DNA of 13,880 nt from an uncultured Sphingomonas sp. (GTDB taxonomy: Bacteria > Pseudomonadota > Alphaproteobacteria > Sphingomonadales > Sphingomonadaceae), in assembly GCA_946482655.1 (NCBI GenBank), contig CAMLSA010000088.1, forward strand, positions 1-13,880, in the 5' to 3' direction. The notes beneath the pieces were generated by a model. The model saw only the letters and a program-made list of their open reading frames with translations, did no database searches and had not been told where the DNA came from. Made by a program: the position numbers and the translations under genes. This document shows positions 1 through 6,864 of this stretch, piece after piece (position 1 is the first letter of the stretch; each line of letters begins with the position of its first letter).

Positions 1-653
1 ACATCATCGCCAACCCCAACTGCTCGACCGCGCAGATGGTGGTGGCGCTGAAGCCTCTGCACGACGCCGCGACGATCAAGCGGGTCGTCGTTTCGACCTA
101 CCAGTCGGTTTCCGGCGCGGGCAAGCAGGGCATGGACGAGCTGTTCGAGCAGAGCCGCAACATCTTCGTCGGCGATCCGGCCGAGCCCAGGAAGTTCACC
201 AAGCAGATCGCCTTCAACGTGATCCCGCACATCGACGCCTTCCTCGACGACGGCTTCACGAAGGAAGAGTGGAAGATGGTGGTCGAGACCAAGAAGATCC
301 TCGATTCGCGGATCAAGGTCGTGGCGACCTGCGTGCGGGTTCCCGTCTTCGTCGGCCATTCGGAAGCGATCAACATCGAGTTCGAGAATGAGCTGTCGGC
401 CGGCGACGCGCAGAAGATCCTGCGCGAGGCGCCGGGCATCATGCTCGTCGACAAGCGCGAGGACGGCGGATACGTCACGCCGGTCGAGTGCGTCGGCGAG
501 TTCGCCACCTATGTCAGTCGCGTCCGCGAGGACCCGACCGTCGAGAACGGCCTGGTCCTGTGGTGCGTCTCGGACAACCTCCGCAAGGGCGCCGCGCTCA
601 ACGCGGTCCAGATCGCCGAGCTGCTGGGCCGGCGGCACCTGAAGAAGGACTGA
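1..653 (+). CDS. asd: Aspartate-semialdehyde dehydrogenase, C-terminal part (5' end outside window)
   Basis: This enzyme makes aspartate semialdehyde from aspartyl phosphate with NADPH, the branch point to lysine/diaminopimelate, threonine and methionine, in the cytoplasm. The open frame already runs at base 3, reading IIANPNCSTAQ. NPNCST is the family's active-site segment, its Cys being the acyl-enzyme nucleophile. Downstream are the substrate-domain segments STYQSVSGAGKQGMDEL, the CVRVPVFVGHSEAI block with the family's conserved arginine and histidine region, and the usual C-terminus (DNLRKGAALNAVQIAELL). About 217 residues are present; family members are about 340, so roughly the first third lies outside the window. 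ATG 36 is internal, not the start. The gene converges on the minus-strand gene ending at 820. Family assignment is seen directly and is secure. Confidence 0.97.
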   Translation, partial: IIANPNCSTAQMVVALKPLHDAATIKRVVVSTYQSVSGAGKQGMDELFEQSRNIFVGDPAEPRKFTKQIAFNVIPHIDAFLDDGFTKEEWKMVVETKKILDSRIKVVATCVRVPVFVGHSEAINIEFENELSAGDAQKILREAPGIMLVDKREDGGYVTPVECVGEFATYVSRVREDPTVENGLVLWCVSDNLRKGAALNAVQIAELLGRRHLKKD

Positions 654-673
654 CGCCGAGCCCCTTCACCGTC

Positions 674-757
674 CCTCCGGCGGAGGCTGGGATCATGTCC
701 GTTTTCTTCCCGGGCATCCGGATGATGCGAGACAGGACCCAGCCTTAGCGGAAGCGG
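674..757. repeat. Palindromic hairpin between convergent genes
   Basis: An imperfect inverted repeat lies between asd and the convergent gene ending at 820. The left arm (about 675-700) contains AGGCTGGG followed by ATCATGTCC. The right arm (about 731-757) contains GACAGGA followed by CCCAGCCT. Between them, GCATC (714-718) pairs with GATGC (724-728) as an inner hairpin. Neither strand has a clean T-run after the stem. I read it as a bidirectional terminator or a dispersed REP-like element. Which one depends on whether copies occur elsewhere in the genome, which cannot be seen here. Confidence 0.45.
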
Positions 758-819
758 GGGAGGGGGAGGGAGCGCAGCTCGGGCAAATAGCTCGCGGCTA
801 GACTTGCCGAACCGAGGCC

Positions 820-1155
820 TCAGGCAACGGCCGGACCCGCCCGCTCGCGGCGCTTGACCTGCTTCACCTGCGCCAGTTGCCCCTCGAGGATCTTGATAGC
901 CGCCTTCTCCTCCTCGTCCATCCGCGACAGATCGGCATATTTGATCAGCACCTCGATCGCATCGCCGATCCGGCCGAGCTGCCGGCCATAGCTGCCGACC
1001 TCCTCCAGGATCGCCTGCTCGATCTCGGGATGCGGCGTCTGTCCGAGCTCGATATTGATCAGGCCGAACTGGGCGCCCTGCTGATAGAAGGTCCACGGGT
1101 TGATCGCCTGCCACAGCCGTTCGGGCGCAAGCGAGAATTCGAGCTTCTTCGTCAT
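820..1155 (-). CDS. Small helical protein of unknown function (111 aa)
   Basis: The reading starts at ATG 1155 (MTKKLEFSLAPERLW...). It is preceded by a GAAAGG ribosome-binding site about 7 bases upstream, which favours this start over the much longer open frame that continues upstream. There is no signal peptide or membrane segment. Residues 10-40 hold a hydrophobic/aromatic stretch (NPWTFYQQGAQFGLINIELGQ). Residues 43-105 are strongly helical and charged, and may form a coiled coil ending in a basic KRRER tail. The amphipathic helical character is somewhat phasin-like, but I do not recognise a named family and assign no function. It stands alone on the minus strand, convergent with asd and divergent from the GFA relic and hydrolase. 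Confidence 0.7.
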   Translation of the reverse strand: MTKKLEFSLAPERLWQAINPWTFYQQGAQFGLINIELGQTPHPEIEQAILEEVGSYGRQLGRIGDAIEVLIKYADLSRMDEEEKAAIKILEGQLAQVKQVKRRERAGPAVA

Positions 1156-1166
1156 GGTCGGCCTTT

Positions 1167-1215
1167 CGCGATGGGACGCCCGACTATCCCATGCGGAAAC
1201 CGGTCTGCCCATGCG
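1167..1215. promoter_or_regulatory. Spaced CCCATGCG repeats upstream of the 111-aa gene
   Basis: CCCATGCG occurs at 1188-1195 and again at 1208-1215, exactly 20 bp apart, about two helical turns. A related inverted element ATGGGA lies at 1171-1176, and TCCCAT at 1187-1192 completes a 6-bp inverted repeat. All sit just upstream of the minus-strand ATG at 1155, where its promoter should be. Binding by a regulator is inference; the repeats could be chance in GC-rich DNA. Confidence 0.25.
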
Positions 1216-1254
1216 TGAATTGCTTGCCGGCGCAATCGGGGCCATCCTGCCGCC

Positions 1255-1445
1255 ATGAGCCGGAGCATGGCGGCGGCTGCCAGTGCGCCCGCTACCGCGC
1301 CGAGATCGAATCGGACGTGGCATATCCGTGCCGTGGACGGCCTGCATGAAGCGTGGATCGACACGGGGAGCCTGCCGCGCTACCGGCAGACGAGAACGAA
1401 GAGCTGACCGACCGCTGGACCAAGGCCATTGGCAAACGCCCCGAC
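1255..1445 (+). pseudogene. Relic of a GFA-family (glutathione-dependent formaldehyde-activating-like) gene
   Basis: Two pieces of a GFA-family protein are readable in different frames. In frame 3 (from about 1269) GGGCQCARYRAEIESD matches the family's N-terminal GGCQCGxxRYxxE segment, with two residues missing after the CxC. In frame 1 (from about 1327) RAVDGLHEAWIDTGSLPRYR matches the family's C-terminal HEAWIDTxxLPRYR segment. The reading then steps back one base at about 1385 to continue in frame 3 as ADENEELTDRWTKAIGKRPD. The middle, about 70 residues with the other zinc-binding cysteines (CHCxxC and CxxCG), is absent. A family member is about 125-135 residues; about 60 codons remain, with several frame breaks. 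The match is from memory of family sequences, so the family call is a strong inference. The relic runs into the start of the following hydrolase. Confidence 0.6.
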
Positions 1446-2196
1446 CGAGCCGACAACTCATTTCTACGGTGGCGCCGACGGCGCACGCATGGCGTGGCAC
1501 GAGCTGGGCGAAGGCCGGCCGATCATCCTGATCCACGGGCTGTTCTCGAACGCCTTCGTGAACTGGGTGCGTTTCGGCCATGCAGCCAAGCTCGCGGCCA
1601 AGGGCCGGCGGGTGATCATGCCCGATCTGCGAGCGCATGGCGAAAGCGCCAAGCCGCGCGAACCCTCCGGCTACAGCCGCGACGTCCTCGCCGACGACAT
1701 GCTCGCGCTCGTCGCGCATCTCGGGCTCGCGCCGGGCGGCTACGATCTCGGCGGCTATTCGCTCGGCGGGCGCACCACCGCGCGGATGCTGTTGCGCGGA
1801 GCCCGGCCCGGCAAGGCGATGCTCGCCGGCATGGGGCTCCAAGGACTGCTCGACCTCGGCGGACGGGTCGATTTCTTCCGCCGTGTGCTCGAGGGCGCAG
1901 GCACCCACGAGAAATTCTCGCCCGAATGGATGGCCGAAGGCTTCCTCAGGACGACCAAGGGCGACCCGCAGGCGCTGCTCTTGCTGCTCGACCATTTTCC
2001 GGCGATTCCGCGCGCCGCACTGGCCGAGTTCGACTTGCCGATTCTCGTGCTGACCGGCAGAGAGGACGGCGACAACGGCTCCGCCCGGGCGCTTGCCGAC
2101 GCGCTGCCCAATGCCGCCTACGCCGAAGTGCCCGGCAACCACATGAGCGCGGTGACGAGCGAGGAGCTGGGCGACGCGATGGCGGGGTGGTTCTGA
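1429..2196 (+). CDS. Alpha/beta hydrolase (255 aa)
   Basis: A cytoplasmic alpha/beta-hydrolase-fold protein with no signal peptide. Visible landmarks are the oxyanion-loop segment IHGLFSN after strand 3, the nucleophile elbow GYSLGG (Ser at about residue 109), the acid-bearing LTGREDGDN segment near residue 210 and the catalytic-His segment GNHMS near residue 237. The catalytic triad is therefore complete. The fold is used by esterases, lactonases and C-C hydrolases, and the substrate cannot be read from sequence. An in-frame stop lies at 1405-1407, and the next ATG (1489) would remove the first beta strand, so TTG 1429 is the only reasonable start. Its AAGG at 1422-1425 is only three bases away, a weak site. 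The start lies inside the tail of the GFA relic, so translation may once have been coupled to that gene. Confidence 0.88.
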   Translation: MANAPTEPTTHFYGGADGARMAWHELGEGRPIILIHGLFSNAFVNWVRFGHAAKLAAKGRRVIMPDLRAHGESAKPREPSGYSRDVLADDMLALVAHLGLAPGGYDLGGYSLGGRTTARMLLRGARPGKAMLAGMGLQGLLDLGGRVDFFRRVLEGAGTHEKFSPEWMAEGFLRTTKGDPQALLLLLDHFPAIPRAALAEFDLPILVLTGREDGDNGSARALADALPNAAYAEVPGNHMSAVTSEELGDAMAGWF

Positions 2197-2303
2197 CCTC
2201 CTCCTTCCATCGTGAACCCGTCTCAGCGACGTAATACACGGGGTTGACCGCGCCGGGCGCGTGACGACAGTGATGTCAGCACAGAATTGCCGAGGACCCT
2301 CAA

Positions 2304-4136
2304 ATGAAAATCATGATCAAGGCGGCATCGTCCGCACTGACGCTCGCCGCCCTGCTCGCCGCCGGTCCCACGCTTGCCGCGAATGGCGCCGCCCCCGCGC
2401 CCACCGCCGCCGAAGCCGACGTCTTCGTCGCCGCTGCCGAGAAGGAATATCTCGATTTCCTGACGTTCCTAAGCCAGGTGCAGTGGATCAACGCCACATA
2501 TATCACCGACGATACCGACGCGGTCGCCGCGCGGATCGGCGCGCAGGACACCGAGCTGCAGGTCGGCTATGCCAAGGGCGCGGCGCGCTTCGACGGGGTC
2601 CAGGGGCTGAGCTACGACACCAGGCGCAAGCTCGCCCGCCTCAAGCAACGCATCGTGGCTCCCGCGCCCGGCACGCCCGGTGCCGCGCGCGAGCTCAACG
2701 AGATCACCACCCGGCTGCAATCCTCCTATGGCAAGGGGCGCGGCACCTTGCGCGGCAAGGAGATCAACGGCTCGGACATCGAGGCCGAGATGGGCACCAA
2801 CCGCAACCCGGCCGAACTCCAGGAAATGTGGACGAGCTGGCACGACAATGTCGGCAAGCCGATGCGCGGCGACTATTCCCGTTTCGTCGAGATCGCCAAC
2901 GAGGGCGCGGCCGACCTCGGCTATAAGGATCTGGGCGCGATGTGGCGCGCTGGTTACGACATGCCCGCCGACGATTTCGCCAGGATGATGGACAGGCTCT
3001 GGGTCCAGGTGAAACCGCTCTACGATGCGCTCCACTGCTACACCCGCGCCAAGCTCAACGCCAAATATGGCGATGCCGTCCAGGCGAGGACCGGTCCGAT
3101 CCGCGCCGACCTGCTGGGCAATATGTGGGCGCAGGAATGGGGCAATATCTACGACATCGTCGCACCGGCCGGCGCCGGCGACCTCGGCTATGACGTCGGC
3201 GAGCTGCTCGTCGCCAAGGGCTATGACCCGGTCGAGATGGTCAAGACCGGCGAGGGCTTCTACACCTCGCTCGGCCTCGCGCCGCTGCCTGCGAGTTTCT
3301 GGCAGCGTTCGCAGATCACCAAACCGCGCGACCGCGAGGTCGTCTGCCACGCCTCGGCCTGGGACATCGACAGCAAGGACGACCTGCGCATCAAGATGTG
3401 CACCAAGGTGAACGGCGACGACTTCGTCACCATTCATCATGAGCTGGGCCACAACTATTATCAGCGCGCCTACAACAAGCAGCCGCAGCTCTATCAGGAC
3501 GGCGCCAATGATGGCTTCCACGAGGCGATCGGCGATTTCGTCGCGCTGTCGATCACGCCGGATTATCTGGTGAAGATCGGCCTGCTCGATCCCGCCAAGG
3601 TGCCGAGGGCGGACAAGGACACCGGCCTGCTGCTGCGCCAGGCGATGGACAAGGTCGCCTTCCTGCCGTTCGGCCTGCTGATGGACAAATGGCGCTGGGG
3701 CGTCTTCAGCGGCGCGATCCGGCCGGCCGACTACAACAAAGCCTGGACCGGGCTGCGCCTGCAATATCAGGGGATCACCCCGCCGGTGGCGCGCGACGAA
3801 GGCAATTTCGATCCGGGCGCCAAATATCACATCCCCGGCAACACGCCCTATGCGCGCTATTTCCTCGCCCGCATCCTCCAGTTCCAGTTCTATAAGGCGG
3901 CATGCGACCAGGCCGACTGGAAGGGGCCGCTCCACCGCTGCTCCTTCTACGGGGACAAGCGGGTCGGCGAGAAGCTCGATGCGATGCTCGCCATGGGCGT
4001 GTCCAAACCCTGGCCGGATGCCCTCGAAGCCTTCACCGGCAGCCGCGAGATCGACGGCAGCGCGATGATCGCCTATTTCAAACCGCTGATCGCCTGGCTC
4101 AAGACGCAGAACAAGGGCCAGCGCTGCGGCTGGTAG
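2304..4136 (+). CDS. Secreted M2-family peptidyl-dipeptidase (ACE-like zinc metallopeptidase)
   Basis: This enzyme releases C-terminal dipeptides from peptides, probably in the periplasm. Residues 1-26 form a Sec signal peptide ([10 protein letters not shown]...[12 protein letters not shown]). The zinc site is HHELGH, with His379, Glu380 and His383, and the third ligand Glu407 is in GFHEAIGD, the same 24-residue spacing as in [16 protein letters not shown] holds Lys507, His509, Tyr516 and Tyr519, corresponding to ACE Lys511, His513, Tyr520 and Tyr523. Arg518 corresponds to ACE's chloride-binding Arg522. At 610 residues it matches a single ACE catalytic domain, with no C-terminal membrane anchor. 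The ATG has GAGG at 2293-2296, about 7 bases upstream. It is probably its own unit, 107 bp after the hydrolase. Family assignment is secure; physiological substrates are unknown. Confidence 0.95.
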   Translation: MKIMIKAASSALTLAALLAAGPTLAANGAAPAPTAAEADVFVAAAEKEYLDFLTFLSQVQWINATYITDDTDAVAARIGAQDTELQVGYAKGAARFDGVQGLSYDTRRKLARLKQRIVAPAPGTPGAARELNEITTRLQSSYGKGRGTLRGKEINGSDIEAEMGTNRNPAELQEMWTSWHDNVGKPMRGDYSRFVEIANEGAADLGYKDLGAMWRAGYDMPADDFARMMDRLWVQVKPLYDALHCYTRAKLNAKYGDAVQARTGPIRADLLGNMWAQEWGNIYDIVAPAGAGDLGYDVGELLVAKGYDPVEMVKTGEGFYTSLGLAPLPASFWQRSQITKPRDREVVCHASAWDIDSKDDLRIKMCTKVNGDDFVTIHHELGHNYYQRAYNKQPQLYQDGANDGFHEAIGDFVALSITPDYLVKIGLLDPAKVPRADKDTGLLLRQAMDKVAFLPFGLLMDKWRWGVFSGAIRPADYNKAWTGLRLQYQGITPPVARDEGNFDPGAKYHIPGNTPYARYFLARILQFQFYKAACDQADWKGPLHRCSFYGDKRVGEKLDAMLAMGVSKPWPDALEAFTGSREIDGSAMIAYFKPLIAWLKTQNKGQRCGW

Positions 4137-4912
4137 AAGGGTGACAGCGGCGTGAAAGCGCCGCCGCCGAGGCGCGAGAGCCGGTTTACGGCGAACTGAC
4201 GCTGGAAGTTTGCCCAGTCTCGGGGGCAATCCGGGTGAACGCTCGCCCCGGGGATATCCGATGATGGCGAATGCGGCGACGGCCGGACTTGGCAAGGCGG
4301 GTCACCACGTGGCGCCTTGCCGTCGCTGCGGTTCGACTGGATGACGGAGGAATCGCCGGCGGATCCCTCGGCCCAAGGCATTGCGAGAATCGATCTTCGC
4401 CCCGATGCATTCGGTAGGCTGGAGGGTGGTCCAGGGTGGGGAATTCGCTTCTGCGGAGCACCTCTATCGCGATTTCACGCAGCTGTTCGCCCGCCTCACG
4501 GTTTCATTGATGCCGGGGCAGCGGGCGCTGCGTCGGGTGGCCTTCGGCCCGACCGCGCGGGACATCGACGCCGAACGACGATTTTGGAGGCCCGGCCAAA
4601 AGCCGGATGAACCGATTCCGACGGTCGCGGGCCGGACCGCTCCGCGAGACCATATGCAACGATCGGTATTTGTTTCGGATCTCAAATAAAGAAATAGCCG
4701 AACGACTGTTCAAGAAAATCGGCGCTTGTTCGCAAGCGAATGGCTCTCCGGTAATCCGAAGAACATCCAAAACGGAGCAGATGATCGAAAATGGCACGCG
4801 TCCTGTTCGTTTGACTGTTGCAATTTTCGCCAGGCCGCCGCAGTGCGCGACCCAATCGATATTATATTGCACCGGTCGCGGGGGGCAGTGATTGCCTTCA
4901 CGTTCCGGCATC
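4137..4912. other. Gene-poor region with stem-loops (about 775 bp)
   Basis: I find no convincing gene here. Directly after the peptidase, GCGGCG (4147-4152) pairs with CGCCGC (4159-4164), a possible terminator without a T-run. GGCAAGGC (4291-4298) and GCCTTGCC (4314-4321) form a perfect 8-bp stem, which extends outward (GCGGCGAC before, GTCGCTGC after) if a 10-base bulge is allowed. A TTG-started frame at 4381-4689 has mostly G/C third positions in its centre (about 4470-4570) but poor ends and no recognisable family. A frame at 4607-4891 has unusual composition for this genome. From about 4670 the DNA becomes more AT-rich. TATTAT at 4862-4867 is a candidate -10 for the diguanylate cyclase gene, without a good -35. 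Confidence 0.5.
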
Positions 4913-6100
4913 ATGTTGTTCGAGGGCGTTGTGACGGCAGCGGCGGCCAATATCATTGCGCTGACCTTCACCGCCGCGATGCTCGCGGCGGTGATGCTGA
5001 TCGCATGGCGCAGTTTCGGCCGGCCGCGACATGCGCTGGTCTGGGCGATCGCCTTTTCGGTGGCGACCTGCGAATGGTTCGTCAATCTGTTGATGCGGCT
5101 CTATGCCGATGACAATGCGCTGCTCTATGCCTCGATCGCGGGGCTGAGCTGCCTGTCGAACGCGCTGATCGCGATCGGCTTCGTCCAGCGGATACGGACT
5201 CAGGCGAGCATGCTGCCGCTGCTGCTCGCCGCCGCCGCCGCCGCGCTGCTGATCGCGCTGGTCACCTTCGTGATTCCGCACCGTGGTATCCGGGACGCGA
5301 TCTGGCTGTTCTTCGGCGGGCTGATGATGGTCATCAGCGCCGCCAATGTGGCGCGGTCGCTACCCGCAGCGACCCTGCCTGAGCGGGCAACCGCGCTAAT
5401 GCTGGTGCTGTTCGCCGCAATCGGTTTCGGCACTGCGGCGGTCGCGCTCGGTCAGGGAGCGTCGGGCCAGGGCGAGGGCCTTGCGCTGTTCCGGAGCGTG
5501 CTGGTGCTGCTCTATCCGCTCGCCTTCATCGGTGTGGGCCTGTTTGCCGTCTTCCTGGTTGCCGTCGACCTTGCCGAGAATATGCGGATGCTGGCGACCT
5601 CGGACGTCCTCACCGGCATCTACAACCGCCGCGGCTTCGAGGATGCGGCCGAGCGGGCGATCCGCAATGCCCAGCGCCAGCGCCAGCCGCTCGCGGTCGT
5701 CGTCGCCGACATCGACAATTTTAAGGCGGTCAACGACCGCTACGGCCACAGCGCCGGCGATCGCGCGCTCCGCCATTTCGCATCGCGGCTCGAGCGGCTG
5801 GTCCGCCGCGGCGACCTGATCGGGCGGATCGGCGGCGAGGAATTCGCCCTGCTCCTCGTCAACACCCGCGCCCATCACGCCGTCGAGGTCGTCGAGCGTA
5901 TTCGCCGCGACATCGCGGCGATGCCGGTTGACGGCCCCGACCGGATCGAGATGACGGCGAGCTTCGGAGTGACCGGTCTCAGGCCCGGCGACATCTCGCT
6001 CGCCGCCCTGCTCGCGCGCGCCGATCGCGCGCTCTACCGCTCCAAGCTCGAAGGACGCGACCGGGTGACCAGCTCCGAGAGACTCGAGGATCCGGTCTGA
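4913..6100 (+). CDS. Membrane-bound diguanylate cyclase (seven helices plus GGDEF domain)
   Basis: This enzyme makes cyclic di-GMP from two GTP at the inner membrane. Seven hydrophobic segments lie between about residues 10 and 225, among them IIALTFTAAMLAAVMLIAW and AIWLFFGGLMMVISAANV. A GGDEF domain follows from DVLTGIYNRRGFEDA. The active-site motif is GGEEF (residues 307-311), with DIDNFKAVND and YGHSAGD as expected. An RxxD product-inhibition site (RRGD, 298-301) sits five residues before it, so both activity and feedback control look intact. No EAL domain is present. The start is uncertain: ATG 4913 is used. TTG 4892 would add seven residues. GTG 4931, with GAGGG at 4922-4926, would remove six and has the best ribosome-binding site. 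The membrane part resembles no named sensor domain I can assign, so the signal is unknown. Confidence 0.93.
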   Translation: MLFEGVVTAAAANIIALTFTAAMLAAVMLIAWRSFGRPRHALVWAIAFSVATCEWFVNLLMRLYADDNALLYASIAGLSCLSNALIAIGFVQRIRTQASMLPLLLAAAAAALLIALVTFVIPHRGIRDAIWLFFGGLMMVISAANVARSLPAATLPERATALMLVLFAAIGFGTAAVALGQGASGQGEGLALFRSVLVLLYPLAFIGVGLFAVFLVAVDLAENMRMLATSDVLTGIYNRRGFEDAAERAIRNAQRQRQPLAVVVADIDNFKAVNDRYGHSAGDRALRHFASRLERLVRRGDLIGRIGGEEFALLLVNTRAHHAVEVVERIRRDIAAMPVDGPDRIEMTASFGVTGLRPGDISLAALLARADRALYRSKLEGRDRVTSSERLEDPV

Positions 6101-6139
6101 AACGCCGGCGTTTCGTCGCCCCGTGCAAGTCGGGCGACG
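6100..6139 (+). terminator. Tandem palindromes after the diguanylate cyclase gene
   Basis: AAACGCCGGCGTTT (6100-6113) is a perfect 14-bp palindrome starting at the last base of the stop codon. A second hairpin follows at once: CGTCGCCC (6114-6121) pairs with GGGCGACG (6132-6139) around a 10-base loop. No T-run follows, so this is either a terminator of weak type or a 3'-end stabilising structure. Confidence 0.4.
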
Positions 6140-6320
6140 GAACGAGGAACAATTGTCTGCCGCACTCAAGAACTTATGGTAAACGGGGATCGGGCAAATC
6201 AACATCATGGAGGAGCATGCCGGCCACGCGGGACGGGTATGCTTCAGGGTTTTCGCCGGTCGGTCGCGCCTAGGCGGGTCCGTACATGTTCAGTCGCGTC
6301 GCGTTTGGAGTGGGCGAAAC

Positions 6321-6491
6321 ATGTCCTATTTCCTGATCGAATATCTGGAACAGCGTGTCAGGGCTTGCGATCAGATGATCGAGAGCGCGTCGGATCTGTC
6401 GTCGCGGCGCATCTATGAAGCGACCAGGGAACGTTATAGGGAAGAGCTCGAACGTAGAAGAAGCGAGGGCTCGTTACGCGCCCAGGACTAG
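6321..6491 (+). CDS. Small charged protein of unknown function (56 aa)
   Basis: ATG 6321 opens MSYFLIEYLEQRVRACDQMIESASDL..., preceded by TGGAG at 6306-6310 (10 bases away). The frame is open back to ATG 6207, but the upstream 38 codons read as arginine-rich, non-gene-like sequence, so the shorter start is preferred. The product is short, strongly helical and charged, with a single Cys and a tail rich in Arg/Glu (ATRERYREELERRRSEG). This pattern fits a small coiled-coil or regulatory protein. There is no signal peptide or membrane helix. It sits alone between the diguanylate cyclase and the PF10118 gene. I do not recognise it. Confidence 0.5.
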   Translation: MSYFLIEYLEQRVRACDQMIESASDLSSRRIYEATRERYREELERRRSEGSLRAQD

Positions 6492-6539
6492 GACACGAGG
6501 CCCGGCGTCGGATGTGTCCGGCGTACATCGCGGGACTGA

Positions 6540-6716
6540 TTGGCCCCGGCGACCCAAGAGCATCGCCATCGCCAAACCAAGCGGAAATCGCGATCGAAGA
6601 TCGACAGGATTATCGCTGCTGGCGTGCGCCTTGGCTGCATGCTTGCTGCCGTCGGCTATGGTCTGTCAGCATCATTCCGGCAGGCCCTGAGCTCCGCCTG
6701 GGCATCAACGTTATAA
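6540..6716 (+). CDS. Doubtful 58-aa open frame with basic N-terminus and one hydrophobic helix
   Basis: A TTG-started frame opens right after an in-frame TGA. It encodes a very basic N-terminus (HRHRQTKRKSRSKIDR) followed by a hydrophobic stretch (IIAAGVRLGCMLAAVGYGL) and a short tail, ending TAA. This is the layout of a small single-pass membrane protein. Against it, third-position G/C is only moderate, the start is TTG, and the ribosome-binding site (GCGGGA) is weak. It may be a chance frame or a relic. Confidence 0.2.
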   Translation: MAPATQEHRHRQTKRKSRSKIDRIIAAGVRLGCMLAAVGYGLSASFRQALSSAWASTL

Positions 6717-6804
6717 TCAGTATGCCATTCCGAGCAATCCGGCTATTGTCCGTGGGCATTCGTCCATGCGAACCGGCGAGTACCTGATCGCGTAGCGAGC
6801 ATGT

Positions 6805-6833
6805 TTGACAGACGGGCAAAGACGCGCTTCAGA
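6805..6833 (+). promoter_or_regulatory. Candidate promoter of the PF10118 gene
   Basis: TTGACA at 6805-6810 is a perfect -35 hexamer. Seventeen bases on, TTCAGA (6828-6833) is a poor -10. Transcription would start near 6840, about 25 bases before ATG 6865. The -35 is seen directly; promoter activity is inferred. Confidence 0.35.
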
Positions 6834-6864
6834 CCGTCGCCGCGAGAGAGTGAGAGGATCTGAT

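Larger units (their letters stand above)
6492..6864. other. Intergenic region upstream of the PF10118 gene
   Basis: This stretch of about 370 bp separates the 56-residue gene from the PF10118 gene. It holds one doubtful small frame (6540-6716, listed separately) and a perfect TTGACA hexamer at 6805-6810. The rest shows nothing I can assign. Confidence 0.5.

Noticed and set aside
1156..2142. Upstream extension of the minus-strand 111-aa gene to 440 residues
   Set aside because: The extension is antisense to the alpha/beta hydrolase, and a good ribosome-binding site and ATG exist at 1155.
2469..4295. 608-residue open frame antisense to the M2 peptidase
   Set aside because: It mirrors the peptidase codons, as expected with high G/C third positions. 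It shows no family motifs and overlaps a certain gene completely.
4329..4340. GGTTCGACT, resembling a tRNA T-loop
   Set aside because: The flanking bases do not pair as a T-stem, and no acceptor or anticodon arm can be drawn.
4381..4689. 102-residue TTG-started frame
   Set aside because: Only its centre has gene-like codon use; it has no ribosome-binding site and no family resemblance. Kept as a note in the gene-poor region.
4607..4891. 94-residue frame with an HTH-like ISNKEIAERLF phrase
   Set aside because: Codon use is unlike the neighbouring genes and the rest of a DNA-binding domain is absent; probably coincidence.
6139..6170. EcfG-type promoter (GGAAC, 16-17 bp, CGTT)
   Set aside because: GGAAC occurs at 6139 and 6146 but no CGTT follows at the required spacing.
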